Assembly: GCA_036260415.1 (NCBI GenBank)
Contig: DASZZX010000381.1
Coordinates: forward strand, 1 to 5,775
Source: DASZZX01 sp036260415
GTDB lineage: Bacteria > Actinomycetota > Nitriliruptoria > Nitriliruptorales > JAHWKO01
DNA: 5,775 nucleotides
Direction of reading: 5' to 3'
Program-made: the position numbers and the translations under genes
The notes under the pieces: generated by a model
What the model was told of the DNA's origin: nothing
Databases searched by the model: none
What the model saw: only the letters and a program-made list of their open reading frames with translations
Part shown: positions 1-5,775 of the stretch, one piece after another
How positions within the stretch are numbered: the stretch's first letter is position 1
Layout of the letters: the number at the start of each line of letters is the position of its first letter

Positions 1-175
1 AGCCCTCATCGTCGACGCACTACGCCGCATCGCCCGCCACCGCACCGTCATCGTCATCGCCCACCGCACGACCACCACCCAACACGTCGACCGCATCCTC
101 ACCCTGCACGGCGGCCGGATCGTCGCCGACCACCCACCACAGGCACGCGCGCTGGAGGCCTGCGGTGGCCGCTGA
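1..175 (+). CDS. ABC transporter ATP-binding protein, exporter type (C-terminal end only)
   Basis: The last 57 codons of a gene that begins before the window, read from base 2 to the TGA at 173-175. The product ends with LIVDALRRIA, then a TVIVIAHR segment carrying the H-loop (switch) histidine, then VDRILTLHGGRIVADH. This is the normal order at the end of the nucleotide-binding domain in exporter-type (MsbA-like) ABC proteins: helix after the D-loop, beta strand with the H-loop, then the 'DRI.L..GRI' strand pair. Walker A, the signature motif and Walker B lie outside the window, so it cannot be seen whether a membrane domain is fused to it. The role is ATP hydrolysis powering export across the cytoplasmic membrane. 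Its end overlaps the next glycosyltransferase by 11 bp, suggesting the cargo is a glycan or glycosylated product (inference). Codon third positions are mostly C, more one-sided than in the downstream genes. Confidence 0.85.
   Translation, partial: ALIVDALRRIARHRTVIVIAHRTTTTQHVDRILTLHGGRIVADHPPQARALEACGGR
154..158 (+). promoter_or_regulatory. Ribosome binding site of the CgeB-like glycosyltransferase
   Basis: A perfect GGAGG lies six bases before the GTG at 165, inside the last codons of the ABC gene. It decides the GTG start at 165 over the later in-frame ATG at 207 and implies that the two genes are translated from one transcript. Confidence 0.7.
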
Positions 176-1349
176 CAGCGCAGGCCGGATCATCGTGTCG
201 GGGATCATGTTCCACACGCCGGTCGCGGGCGTCATCTACCAAGTGCTGCACTACATGATCGGACTGCGCCGCCTCGGCCACGACGTGTTCTACGTCGAGG
301 ACACCAACTGGTGGTCGCTCGATCCGCGGACGGGCGACGTCTCCCCCGACCCCACCCGGTCGCTCGAGGTGGCGGTCCCCGTCCTGGAACGCTACGGGTT
401 CGGTGAGCGCTGGGCCTATCGGAGGGCGCACGCGGTCGACGAACCGAAGGGCTGTTGGGGCCTCCCCGAGGACGACGTCCTGCTCCTGTACCGCGAGGCC
501 GACGCTCTGCTCAATGTCACAGGAAGCCAATGGCTCTGGGAGGAGATGCGGGACTGCCCCAACCGGATCCTGATCGAATCAGACCCGCTGTCGACCCAGA
601 TCGACGCGGCCAACGGCGTCCCGGGCGTCCTGGACCACCTGGCCGCCCACCACCGGCACTTCACGTTCGGCGAGACGCTGCACAACGACGCGTTCCCCGT
701 CCCGCTCGGACCCTACGCCTGGTTGCCCACACGTCAGCCGGTCGTGCTCGAGCTGTGGCAGGCGGACCACCTGCCCACGGACCGGGTGCTGTCCACGGTG
801 ACCAGCTGGCATGACGACCACAAGGACCGGACGTGGCAGGGGGAGACGTACTACTGGACGAAGGACCGCGCGTTCCGCGTGGTGCTCGACCTGCCACGGC
901 GGCGGCCGGGGAGGTTCCGGCTCGCGGTGACCGACGAGGTCAAGGCCGACCGGGACGAGCTCATCGCCAGCGGCTGGCTGCTCGACCGGGCCCTGCGCAT
1001 CTCCGCCGACCTCGACCTCTACCACGCCTTCATCACCGGCTCCTGGGGCGAGTTCAGCGTCGCGAGGGACCAGTACGCGCGTGCTAGGACGGGCTGGTTC
1101 AGTGACCGCAGCGCCTGCTACCTGGCGGCCGGCCGTCCGGTCATCACCCAGGAGACGGGCTTCTCGGCCGTGCTTCCGACCGGAGAGGGACTGTTCGCCT
1201 GGTCCACCACCGAGGAGGTGCTCGACGCGCTCGACGCCATCGATGCGGCGCCGCGACGCCACCAACTGGCCGCAGCGGAGATCGCCAGGGAGCACTTCGC
1301 GGCCGAGCGGGTCATCGAGCGCCTCCTAAGCCAGGCGGGACTGACGTGA
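165..1349 (+). CDS. Glycosyltransferase, GT-B fold, CgeB-like
   Basis: A 394-residue protein, probably a cytoplasmic sugar transferase; donor and acceptor are unknown. The N-terminal half opens with a beta strand and glycine turn (RIIVSGIMFHTPVAG, residues 8-22), then helix LHYMIGLRRLGHDVFYVED (28-46), the usual start of a GT-B N-terminal Rossmann domain. The C-terminal half has ITGSWGEFSVARDQY (290-304) and WFSDRSACYLAAGRPVITQE (311-330), then TGFSAVLPTGEGLFAW (331-346) and a helical tail (350-391). That tail is typical of the donor-binding domain of group-1 transferases of the CgeB type. The classical EX7E pair of GT4 enzymes is not visible; the spot of the second glutamate in 'EAMAxGxPV' is held by SACYLAAGRPV. 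No signal peptide or membrane segment is seen. The GTG start is chosen for its GGAGG six bases upstream and the 11-bp overlap with the ABC gene, with which it likely forms an operon. Confidence 0.85.
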   Translation: MAADSAGRIIVSGIMFHTPVAGVIYQVLHYMIGLRRLGHDVFYVEDTNWWSLDPRTGDVSPDPTRSLEVAVPVLERYGFGERWAYRRAHAVDEPKGCWGLPEDDVLLLYREADALLNVTGSQWLWEEMRDCPNRILIESDPLSTQIDAANGVPGVLDHLAAHHRHFTFGETLHNDAFPVPLGPYAWLPTRQPVVLELWQADHLPTDRVLSTVTSWHDDHKDRTWQGETYYWTKDRAFRVVLDLPRRRPGRFRLAVTDEVKADRDELIASGWLLDRALRISADLDLYHAFITGSWGEFSVARDQYARARTGWFSDRSACYLAAGRPVITQETGFSAVLPTGEGLFAWSTTEEVLDALDAIDAAPRRHQLAAAEIAREHFAAERVIERLLSQAGLT

Positions 1350-1496
1350 CCAGCCGCCGCCCGATCGTCAACGGCGACGCCTTCGGGTCCGGCGGCGGGG
1401 CGAATGCCGCATCGTGGGGGCGAAGGCTGGGGCGGGTCCGACCACCCCCCGGGGACGTGGAGGACATTGCGCGCCCCGCCTTGTCGGACGCGACGA

Positions 1497-1528
1497 GCGG
1501 GCAGGGCCGAGCACGGCCAGCCGCCCGC
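1497..1528 (+). other. Nested GC-rich inverted repeat (possible RNA hairpin)
   Basis: The outer arms GCGGGC (1497-1502) and GCCCGC (1523-1528) are perfect complements. Inside them GGCC (1505-1508) pairs with GGCC (1515-1518) around a six-base loop, with a small asymmetric internal loop. There is no T-run after it, so it is not a classical intrinsic terminator. It could be a weak terminator, an mRNA-processing element or chance in such GC-rich DNA. Confidence 0.25.
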
Positions 1529-1626
1529 AGCGACACCAGCCACGGTGACGGACCTGATGACCCGCCGTCCCGACCCTGGCGCCCGCGACCCGGGTGCACG
1601 TGGTTGATCGGGACGCCGCAGGCCCT

Positions 1627-1637
1627 GGAGGAGGAGG
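1627..1637 (+). promoter_or_regulatory. Extended Shine-Dalgarno of the first family-2 glycosyltransferase
   Basis: GGAGGAGGAGG, three overlapping GGAGG-like units, lies seven bases before ATG 1645. It sets the start there instead of at the in-frame GTG 1594, which has no comparable site. It is the strongest ribosome binding site in the window and suggests efficient independent translation after the gap. Confidence 0.75.
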
Positions 1638-1644
1638 TCGAGCC

Positions 1645-2910
1645 ATGCAGAGCGTGGCGGTAGGAGTCGTTCCCCGAGAGCGCTTCTCGATGACCGGTCG
1701 TGTCCTCGAGCGCCTGATCGCGTGCACACCGGAGACATTCGAACTCGTCGTCGTCGACGCCGCGACGCCGGCCCGTTTCCGCGCCGAGATCGACCGGGCC
1801 CTCGAGAGCCGCCCGGACGTCGTGCGCCCGATCACCGACGAGATCCTGCTGCCGAACGAGGCCCGCAACGTCGTGACCGCCAACACCGAGGCCGACTGGA
1901 TCTGCTTCCTGGAGAACGACGTCCTCGTCGAGCCCGGGTGGTTGAGCAAGCTCCTCTCAGCCTGCCACGAGCAGGAGGCGGCCGTGGCGGTGCCTCTGAT
2001 CCTGGAGCGGTTCGGGACGTTCCAGCAGGTCCACTTCGACGACCGCTTGCACTGCATCAGGGCCGTCGACACCCCGGACGGCACGGCCCTGCGGATCGAG
2101 CCACGACAGGACTCCAAGGAGAGCGACCGGGGAGCCGCGCACCGGCGTGTGGACTTCATCGAAACGCACTGCATGCTGTTCTCGCGCGAGGCGTTGGAGC
2201 GCACCGGCCTGTTCGATGCTGCCATCACCGCCCAGGAGGAGATGGACGTCAGCCTCGCCCTGCACGCTCACGGGCTGCCCGCGGTGCTGGAACCCGCAGC
2301 CGTCGTCACCTTCTACCCGCCGCCGCCGATCCACGCGGAGGAGCGGGAGTACTACCTGCGCAAGTGGAACCCGGAGACCTACGCGGAGGACCACCGGCGC
2401 GTCGCCCAGCGCTGGCGGCTCCTCGACCCGCCCAGTGCAATGGGTGTTGTCGAGGCGCGACGGTCCTACGTGCGCGAGCCGGACCCGCAGCGGCAAGTCG
2501 CCGCTGCTCTGGCGTACCGCCAGCGTCTGGCGGACACCGCCACCGACCTCGCCGCCGTCGCCCCGACGGACGGGCCGCTCATCCTGGTCCACGGCGAGCA
2601 GCTCAACCTCCACTTGGCCGCGCCGGGCTTGGACGTCCTGCCGTTCCTCGAGCGCGCAGGCGTGTGGTGGGGTCCTCCGCCGGATGACGCCACGGCGATC
2701 GCCGAGCTGCAGCGCATGCGCGCCGCGGGGGCGAGCGTCATCGCCTTCGCCTGGCCCTGCTTCTGGTGGCTCGACCACTACCGCGACTTCGCCGAGCATC
2801 TGCGTGCGTACCGGACGGTGCTCCACAACGACCGGGTGGTGGTCTTCGACCTGACGGACCGAACCGCCACTGCCCGGACGTCGACGGCGCTTCGGACCAC
2901 GCAGCCGTGA
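1645..2910 (+). CDS. Divergent family-2 (GT-A) glycosyltransferase with C-terminal FWWLDHY module
   Basis: A 421-residue two-part protein, probably adding a sugar from a nucleotide-sugar donor to a glycan in the cytoplasm. Residues 1-255 form a GT-A-type domain: FELVVVDAA (32-40) at the usual 'VVDDGS' position, LLPNEARNVVTAN (68-80), then FLENDVLVEPGWL (88-100). ENDV is the metal/donor-binding DXD equivalent, with Glu-90 where Asp is usual. HCMLFSREALERTGLFD (175-191) follows, then QEEMDVSLALHAHG (197-210), which carries the likely catalytic acidic residues. PNEARN plus a DND-like motif plus PGWL fits a subgroup of family-2 enzymes that lacks VDDGS. After a linker (about 256-302) comes a module (303-403) also found at the end of the second family-2 gene. 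There is no signal peptide or membrane helix. The ATG start is set by the GGAGGAGGAGG site. The donor sugar cannot be deduced. Confidence 0.88.
   Translation: MQSVAVGVVPRERFSMTGRVLERLIACTPETFELVVVDAATPARFRAEIDRALESRPDVVRPITDEILLPNEARNVVTANTEADWICFLENDVLVEPGWLSKLLSACHEQEAAVAVPLILERFGTFQQVHFDDRLHCIRAVDTPDGTALRIEPRQDSKESDRGAAHRRVDFIETHCMLFSREALERTGLFDAAITAQEEMDVSLALHAHGLPAVLEPAAVVTFYPPPPIHAEEREYYLRKWNPETYAEDHRRVAQRWRLLDPPSAMGVVEARRSYVREPDPQRQVAAALAYRQRLADTATDLAAVAPTDGPLILVHGEQLNLHLAAPGLDVLPFLERAGVWWGPPPDDATAIAELQRMRAAGASVIAFAWPCFWWLDHYRDFAEHLRAYRTVLHNDRVVVFDLTDRTATARTSTALRTTQP
2551..2853 (+). other. C-terminal module, copy 1 (domain of unknown function)
   Basis: Residues 303-403 of the first family-2 transferase. 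It begins with a predicted strand (PLILVHGEQL) and a PFLE segment. The conserved core is GVWWGPPPDD, then AELQRMRAAGA, then AWPCFWWLDHY, ending VVVFDL. About 39 of the last 65 positions match copy 2 at 5143-5442, with one single-residue length difference. The alternation suggests a small alpha/beta domain (inference). I recall similar tails on glycosyltransferases of high-GC bacteria, but no named function. Confidence 0.7.
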
Positions 2911-3277
2911 TCGTCGACGGGCCTCGACTGGGGGAGTGCGACGGCGCCGCCCGTCTGGTCGTCACCGGGTCCAGGGAGGACCCCTGCCGGGACAGCCGCG
3001 AGCTGCGGTCCGCGGTGCCCGCCGAGCATGCCGGGACGATGAGTTCGAGGGGCGACGATTTCCTCCGTCGACGAACCTGCGTTCCCTCGACCCGGACGGC
3101 GTGCTCTGGTGCGCGCAGTGGGGCGGCTCAGCGCTCGCCCCGGTCGCCTCCCACTGGGGGGCCTGCTCACCGACGTGACGATCTCTTCCAGCCAGGACGA
3201 CGGCAGACGGAGCCTTGGGCCGCTGGGGACGCATCCGCTCGTCGACCGCGCATGGACGAGCTCCGGGTCCCTGGCAG
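2911..3277 (+). pseudogene. Possible decayed coding region between glycosyltransferase genes
   Basis: About 367 bases with no intact recognisable gene. One frame runs from GTG 2907 (GTGA overlap with the previous stop) to TGA 3281, and that stop overlaps the proposed GTG start of the next gene as GTGA. So a 124-residue product would fill the gap exactly. Only its first third (IVDGPRLGECDGAARLVV) looks protein-like; the rest is Arg/Ser/Pro-rich. From about 3070 to 3178 another frame looks better (LRSLDPDGVLWCAQWGG, then APVASHWG), and from about 3160 the third frame (GLLTDVTISSSQDDG) does. Such drifting is what a gene with indels would leave, but GC-rich noncoding DNA can mimic it. No homology is recognised. 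A perfect 6-bp stem, GGGTCC/GGACCC with a five-base loop, lies at 2967-2983. Confidence 0.25.
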
Positions 3278-4342
3278 GTGACCATCCCGTCGCGCCTGCG
3301 CATCGCTCAGCTCGCACCGCTGTGGTGCCCCGTCCCACCGCGGTCCTACGGCGGCCGGGAGCGGGTGGTCCACCTCCTCACCGAGGAGCTGGTCCAGCGT
3401 GGTCACGATGTCACCCTGATCGCCTCCGGGGACAGCCGCACCGCCGGACGGCTCGAGGCGGTCCTCCCCCGCTGCCTCATCGATGCGATGGCCGACGGGA
3501 GGGCCGACGCCGAGCGGCACTACGAGCTGCAGGCGGTCGCCTGCGCGCTCGCACCGCAGCGCGACTTCGACGTCGTGCACAGCCACCTCGGTGCCGCGTT
3601 CGTCTCACTGACCGACCTCGCCGCGTGCCCGGTCGTGCACTCGCTCCCCCACGCGATCACGGTCGACGATCGCTGGGTCCTCCGCCGACATCCGGCCGCC
3701 CGCGCGTGCTTCGTCAGCGAGGCCCAGCGGCGACAGGCGCCGGACCTGCCGAACTCGCGGGTCGTGTACAACGCATGCGACTTCTCGGCCTTCCCGCCGG
3801 TTGCGGCCTCAGGCGACTACCTGACCTTCCTAGGCAGGATGAGCCCCCACAAGGGCCCGACGACCGCCATCCGACTCGCCCGGCGACTCGGTTGGCCCAT
3901 CGTGCTGGCCGGGGAGCCGATGACCGCCGCAGAACGGCGTTACTTCACCGCAGAGGTCGAGCCGCTCATCGACCAAGACCGCGTGCGTCACGTCGGTGCG
4001 GTGGACGACAGCCAGAAGGCGGCGCTGCTCGGCGGCGCGGCCGCGCTCATCTTCCCCATCGCGTGGGAGGAGCCGTTCGGCATCGTCATGGTCGAGTCGA
4101 TGGCCTGCGGCACGCCGGTGGTCGCCCTGTCGAGGGGGTCGGTGCCGGAGGTGATCGACCAGGGCATCACCGGTTTCTTCACCGCGGACCCACGAGGGTT
4201 GCCCGACCTCGTCGAGCAGGCCTGCGGGCTCGACCGCCGGCAGGTCCGGGCCCACGCCGAGCAGCGTTTCGGGCTGGCAGCGATGGTCGACGCGTACGAG
4301 GCGGTGTACCGCGACGCCGTGGGAGCCGGGCGATGCGGGTGA
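3278..4342 (+). CDS. GT4 family glycosyltransferase (GT-B, retaining)
   Basis: A 354-residue protein with all landmarks of a GT4 enzyme, which transfers a sugar from a nucleotide-sugar donor with retention of configuration. The N-terminal domain has RIAQLAPLW (8-16), the glycine-rich SYGGRERVVHLL (23-34) and FDVVHSHLG (97-105). The linker has VVYNACD (162-168), the usual 'V.NG.D' position. The donor domain has FLGRMSPHKGP (184-194), with the expected Arg-187 and Lys-192 for the diphosphate. EEPFGIVMVESMACGTPVV (264-282) gives the EX7E pair Glu-265/Glu-273, and GSVPEVIDQGITGF (287-300) follows. Length is typical and no membrane segment is seen. The start is uncertain: GTG 3278 leaves eight residues before the first strand but has no good Shine-Dalgarno; TTG 3215 is the in-frame alternative and would add 21 residues of poor sequence. 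The 3' end overlaps the next gene by 10 bp, so the two are probably co-translated. Confidence 0.93.
   Translation: MTIPSRLRIAQLAPLWCPVPPRSYGGRERVVHLLTEELVQRGHDVTLIASGDSRTAGRLEAVLPRCLIDAMADGRADAERHYELQAVACALAPQRDFDVVHSHLGAAFVSLTDLAACPVVHSLPHAITVDDRWVLRRHPAARACFVSEAQRRQAPDLPNSRVVYNACDFSAFPPVAASGDYLTFLGRMSPHKGPTTAIRLARRLGWPIVLAGEPMTAAERRYFTAEVEPLIDQDRVRHVGAVDDSQKAALLGGAAALIFPIAWEEPFGIVMVESMACGTPVVALSRGSVPEVIDQGITGFFTADPRGLPDLVEQACGLDRRQVRAHAEQRFGLAAMVDAYEAVYRDAVGAGRCG
4321..4325 (+). promoter_or_regulatory. Ribosome binding site of the second family-2 glycosyltransferase
   Basis: GGGAG lies seven bases before ATG 4333, inside the end of the GT4 gene. It supports ATG 4333 as the start and translational coupling of the two transferases. 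Confidence 0.55.
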
Positions 4343-5505
4343 GCATCGTGGTCAACAACCACAACTACCGCCCCTACCTGGGTGCGTGCATCGACAGCGC
4401 TCTCAACCAGACCCAACCGGACGTGGAGGTCGTCGTGGTCGACGACGGCTCGACCGACGGCTCGGTCGACGTCGTGCGCGCCTACGGCGACCGCGTCGTT
4501 CCTGTCCTCAAGACCAACGGGGGTCAGGCGTCGGCGTTCAACGCCGGGTTCGCCGCGGCCACCGGGGAGGCCGTGATCTTCCTCGACGCCGACGACCTCC
4601 TCGAGCCCTCCGCCGCGGCCACTGCCGCCCGGCTCCTCGCCGATCCCCAGGTGGTGAAGACCCACTGGCCGCTCACGGTCGTGGACGAAGCCGGAGCCCC
4701 CACCGGCGCCCTCAAGCCGGGCCCTGCCCGGGAGCTACCGGACGGCGACCTGCGCGCCACCGTCTTCCAGCGCGGGCCAACCTGCCTGCTGTCCCCGCCG
4801 ACGAGCGGGAACGCCTGGTCGCGTGGCTTCCTCGAACGTGTCCTGCCCATGGACGAAGCGCTGTTCCGGCTCGGCGCCGACACGCTCCTGTTCGAGGTCG
4901 CCCCGTTCGCCGGACACGTGCGGCGCTGGTGCGAGCCGCTGTCCCGCTACCGCCTCCACGGCGGGAACCGATGGCGGCGCCTCGGCTTCGACGAGATCCT
5001 CAGGCGGCAGCTCGCCTTCTACGCCGCGTGCGTGCCGGTGGCCGCCCGCATCGCCACGGAGCAAGGTGTCGCGGTCGACCCGGCGCGCTGGCTCGAGCAC
5101 TCGTGGTGGCACCGGCTGCAGCGAGCGGTGCGTCGCGTCGAGGAGGTCGTCGCCCCGGGGCTGTCCTACCTCCTGGCCGACGGCGGGAGATGGGGGCTGG
5201 TTCCCTCAGCGACGCGCCGACCACGGCCGTTCCCGGGCCGGGCCGGTGTCTACTGGGGACCGCCGGCCGACGACCGGCACGCCACCTCGGAGCTGGAACG
5301 GGAACGCGCGGCCGGGGCCGCAGCGTTCGTGCTGGCCTGGCCCTCGTTCTGGTGGCTGGACCACTACGAGGGCTTCGTGCGGCATCTTGAGCGCAGCTAC
5401 CGATGCGCCGCCCGCGACGACTGCGTGGTCGTGTTCGACCTGCAGGCGCCGACACCGCGGACGCCTCCTGCGCCGCAGGGATCCCCGTCGGCCCGAAGGA
5501 CGTGA
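4333..5505 (+). CDS. Family-2 (GT-A) glycosyltransferase with C-terminal FWWLDHY module
   Basis: A 390-residue protein whose first 215 residues are a textbook GT-A family-2 domain: MRVSIVVNNHNYRPYL (1-16), VVVDDGSTDGS (34-44) for the nucleotide, GGQASAFNAGF (63-73) and IFLDADDLL (82-90) with the DXD Asp-85/Asp-87. PTSGNAWSR (156-164), MDEALFRLGADTLLF (173-187) and SRYRLHGGN (204-212) complete the acceptor side. This is the set expected of an inverting sugar transferase using a nucleotide-sugar donor and a divalent metal. A helical linker (about 220-270) leads to the module at 271-370 shared with the first family-2 gene, then a short Pro-rich tail. No signal peptide or transmembrane helix is visible. 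ATG 4333 is supported by GGGAG and by the start of the first beta strand; it overlaps the GT4 gene by 10 bp. The same frame stays open far upstream, but that stretch is out-of-frame GT4 sequence. Confidence 0.93.
   Translation: MRVSIVVNNHNYRPYLGACIDSALNQTQPDVEVVVVDDGSTDGSVDVVRAYGDRVVPVLKTNGGQASAFNAGFAAATGEAVIFLDADDLLEPSAAATAARLLADPQVVKTHWPLTVVDEAGAPTGALKPGPARELPDGDLRATVFQRGPTCLLSPPTSGNAWSRGFLERVLPMDEALFRLGADTLLFEVAPFAGHVRRWCEPLSRYRLHGGNRWRRLGFDEILRRQLAFYAACVPVAARIATEQGVAVDPARWLEHSWWHRLQRAVRRVEEVVAPGLSYLLADGGRWGLVPSATRRPRPFPGRAGVYWGPPADDRHATSELERERAAGAAAFVLAWPSFWWLDHYEGFVRHLERSYRCAARDDCVVVFDLQAPTPRTPPAPQGSPSARRT
5143..5442 (+). other. C-terminal module, copy 2 (domain of unknown function)
   Basis: Residues 271-370 of the second family-2 transferase. 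The order is the same as in copy 1: VVAPGLSYLLADGG, PFPGRAGVYWGPPADD, SELERERAAGA, AWPSFWWLDHY, VVVFDL. The part before GVYWGPP is much less conserved between the copies than the part after it. A six-residue tryptophan/histidine-rich core (FWWLDHY minus its last residue) is identical in both. Confidence 0.7.
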
Positions 5506-5552
5506 CCACGCAGGACCCTCCGGTCAGGCGTCCAGCGGCACCGTCGGACCAA

Positions 5553-5570
5553 CGGGCCCATCGGAGCCCG
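5553..5570. terminator. Possible terminator hairpin in the convergent spacer
   Basis: CGGGC (5553-5557) pairs with GCCCG (5566-5570); two more CC/GG pairs inside leave a three-base loop and one bulged A. It lies between two convergent genes, where a terminator is expected. It has no T-run on either strand, so this is a weak call. Nearby are a tandem copy of CCCACGCCCG (5589-5598 and 5609-5618) and a small ACGCC/GGCGT hairpin (5592-5605). Confidence 0.3.
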
Positions 5571-5650
5571 GCCGTGGCGGCGAGCGCACCCACGCCCGAC
5601 GGCGTCTGCCCACGCCCGGTGGAGGATGCGACGGCTGCTCGCAGGGTCCG

Positions 5651-5775
5651 TCACCGCGACGGCTCCACCGCGATGGAACCGTCGATGATGCCCCGCTCGA
5701 TGCGCTCGAGTTCGTCCTTGAGCTCCTGGGGGACCTCCGCGTCGAACTCGTGCAACGGCGCGATTCTGACGCCGT
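5651..5775 (-). CDS. BMP-family ABC transporter substrate-binding lipoprotein (C-terminal end only)
   Basis: The last 40 residues plus stop of a minus-strand gene continuing past the right edge; the stop is TGA, read as TCA at 5651-5653. The visible protein has GVRIAPLHEFDAEVPQELKD, then ELERIERGIIDGSIAVEPSR. The pattern 'P-x-x-x-F-x-x-x-VP-x-x-x-K ... I-x-x-GIIDGSI' is the characteristic end of the Bmp/PnrA-like family, whose members are extracytoplasmic lipoproteins that capture nucleosides or similar solutes for an ABC importer. The N-terminal lipobox and ligand-binding residues are outside the window. It converges on the glycosyltransferase cluster with a 145-bp spacer, so it is a separate transcription unit with no evident link to glycan synthesis. 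Confidence 0.82.
   Translation of the reverse strand, partial: GVRIAPLHEFDAEVPQELKDELERIERGIIDGSIAVEPSR

Larger units (their letters stand above)
1350..1644 (+). other. Gap between glycosyltransferase genes, no convincing gene
   Basis: About 295 bases between the CgeB-like gene and the first family-2 gene. An open frame starts at GTG 1346 (overlapping the previous TGA as GTGA) and runs to TAG 1661-1663. It has mostly G/C third positions, but its product is rich in Arg, Pro, Gly and Ser, resembles nothing I know, and runs 19 bases into the next gene. It has no clear Shine-Dalgarno, so I do not call it a gene. No -35/-10 promoter pair stands out. The region holds a nested inverted repeat (1497-1528) and the strong ribosome binding site of the next gene. 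Confidence 0.5.

Noticed and set aside
579..1295. Long open frame on the minus strand opposite the CgeB-like gene.
   Set aside because: It is a shadow typical of GC-rich coding DNA, with Arg/Gly/Pro-rich product and no recognisable motif, while the plus-strand product has clear transferase features.
1594..1644. Earlier GTG start for the first family-2 gene, adding 17 residues.
   Set aside because: The added residues are Gly-rich and encode the GGAGGAGGAGG site itself; ATG 1645 has ideal spacing to that site and starts the first beta strand.
3109..4332. A very long open frame continuous with the second family-2 gene, suggesting a fused ~800-residue protein.
   Set aside because: Its first ~400 codons are the GT4 gene read out of frame: Arg/Pro/Gly-rich with no motifs. 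The real GT-A domain begins at ATG 4333, which has its own ribosome binding site.
5589..5618. Two copies of CCCACGCCCG, considered as the start of a CRISPR or operator array.
   Set aside because: Only two 10-bp copies ten bases apart, GC-rich and without further units; chance is likely.
5397..5654. Minus-strand open frame ending at the convergent spacer.
   Set aside because: It is in a different frame from the recognisable BMP-family C-terminus and overlaps the end of the family-2 gene; the product is Arg-rich with no motif.

Overview
This is a GC-rich window (about 70% G+C) with strongly GC-biased third codon positions, GTG starts and GGAGG-type ribosome binding sites. That points to a high-GC actinobacterium; nothing seen here fixes the genus. 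Nearly all of the window is one plus-strand set of genes for glycan synthesis, and the C-terminus of an unrelated minus-strand gene enters at the right edge.

Layout: (i) 1-175 is the C-terminal end of an exporter-type ABC transporter ATPase. (ii) 165-1349 overlaps it and encodes a GT-B-fold, CgeB-like glycosyltransferase (GT). (iii) 1350-1644 is a gap of about 295 bp with no convincing gene but with one nested GC-rich inverted repeat. (iv) 1645-2910 is a divergent family-2 (GT-A) glycosyltransferase behind a very strong Shine-Dalgarno. (v) 2911-3277 is a second gap of about 367 bp; coding-like composition appears to move between all three frames, so it may be a decayed gene. (vi) 3278-4342 is a canonical GT4 glycosyltransferase. 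(vii) 4333-5505 is a canonical family-2 glycosyltransferase that overlaps it by 10 bp. (viii) 5506-5650 is a short convergent spacer with a possible terminator hairpin. (ix) 5651-5775, minus strand, is the C-terminal end of a BMP-family ABC substrate-binding lipoprotein.

The four glycosyltransferases and the ABC exporter fit a pathway in which cytoplasmic enzymes build a surface or secreted glycan (or glycolipid) sugar by sugar and an ABC transporter moves it across the membrane. This is inferred from gene content and overlaps; the sequence does not give the product. The BMP gene belongs to a separate uptake function and marks the cluster's right border.

The most interesting signal is a C-terminal module of about 100 residues shared by the two family-2 enzymes (2551-2853 and 5143-5442). 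Their catalytic domains are quite different, but the last ~65 residues of the module match at roughly 60% identity, with a near-invariant AWPxFWWLDHY core and a VVVFDL ending. I know of no assigned function for it.
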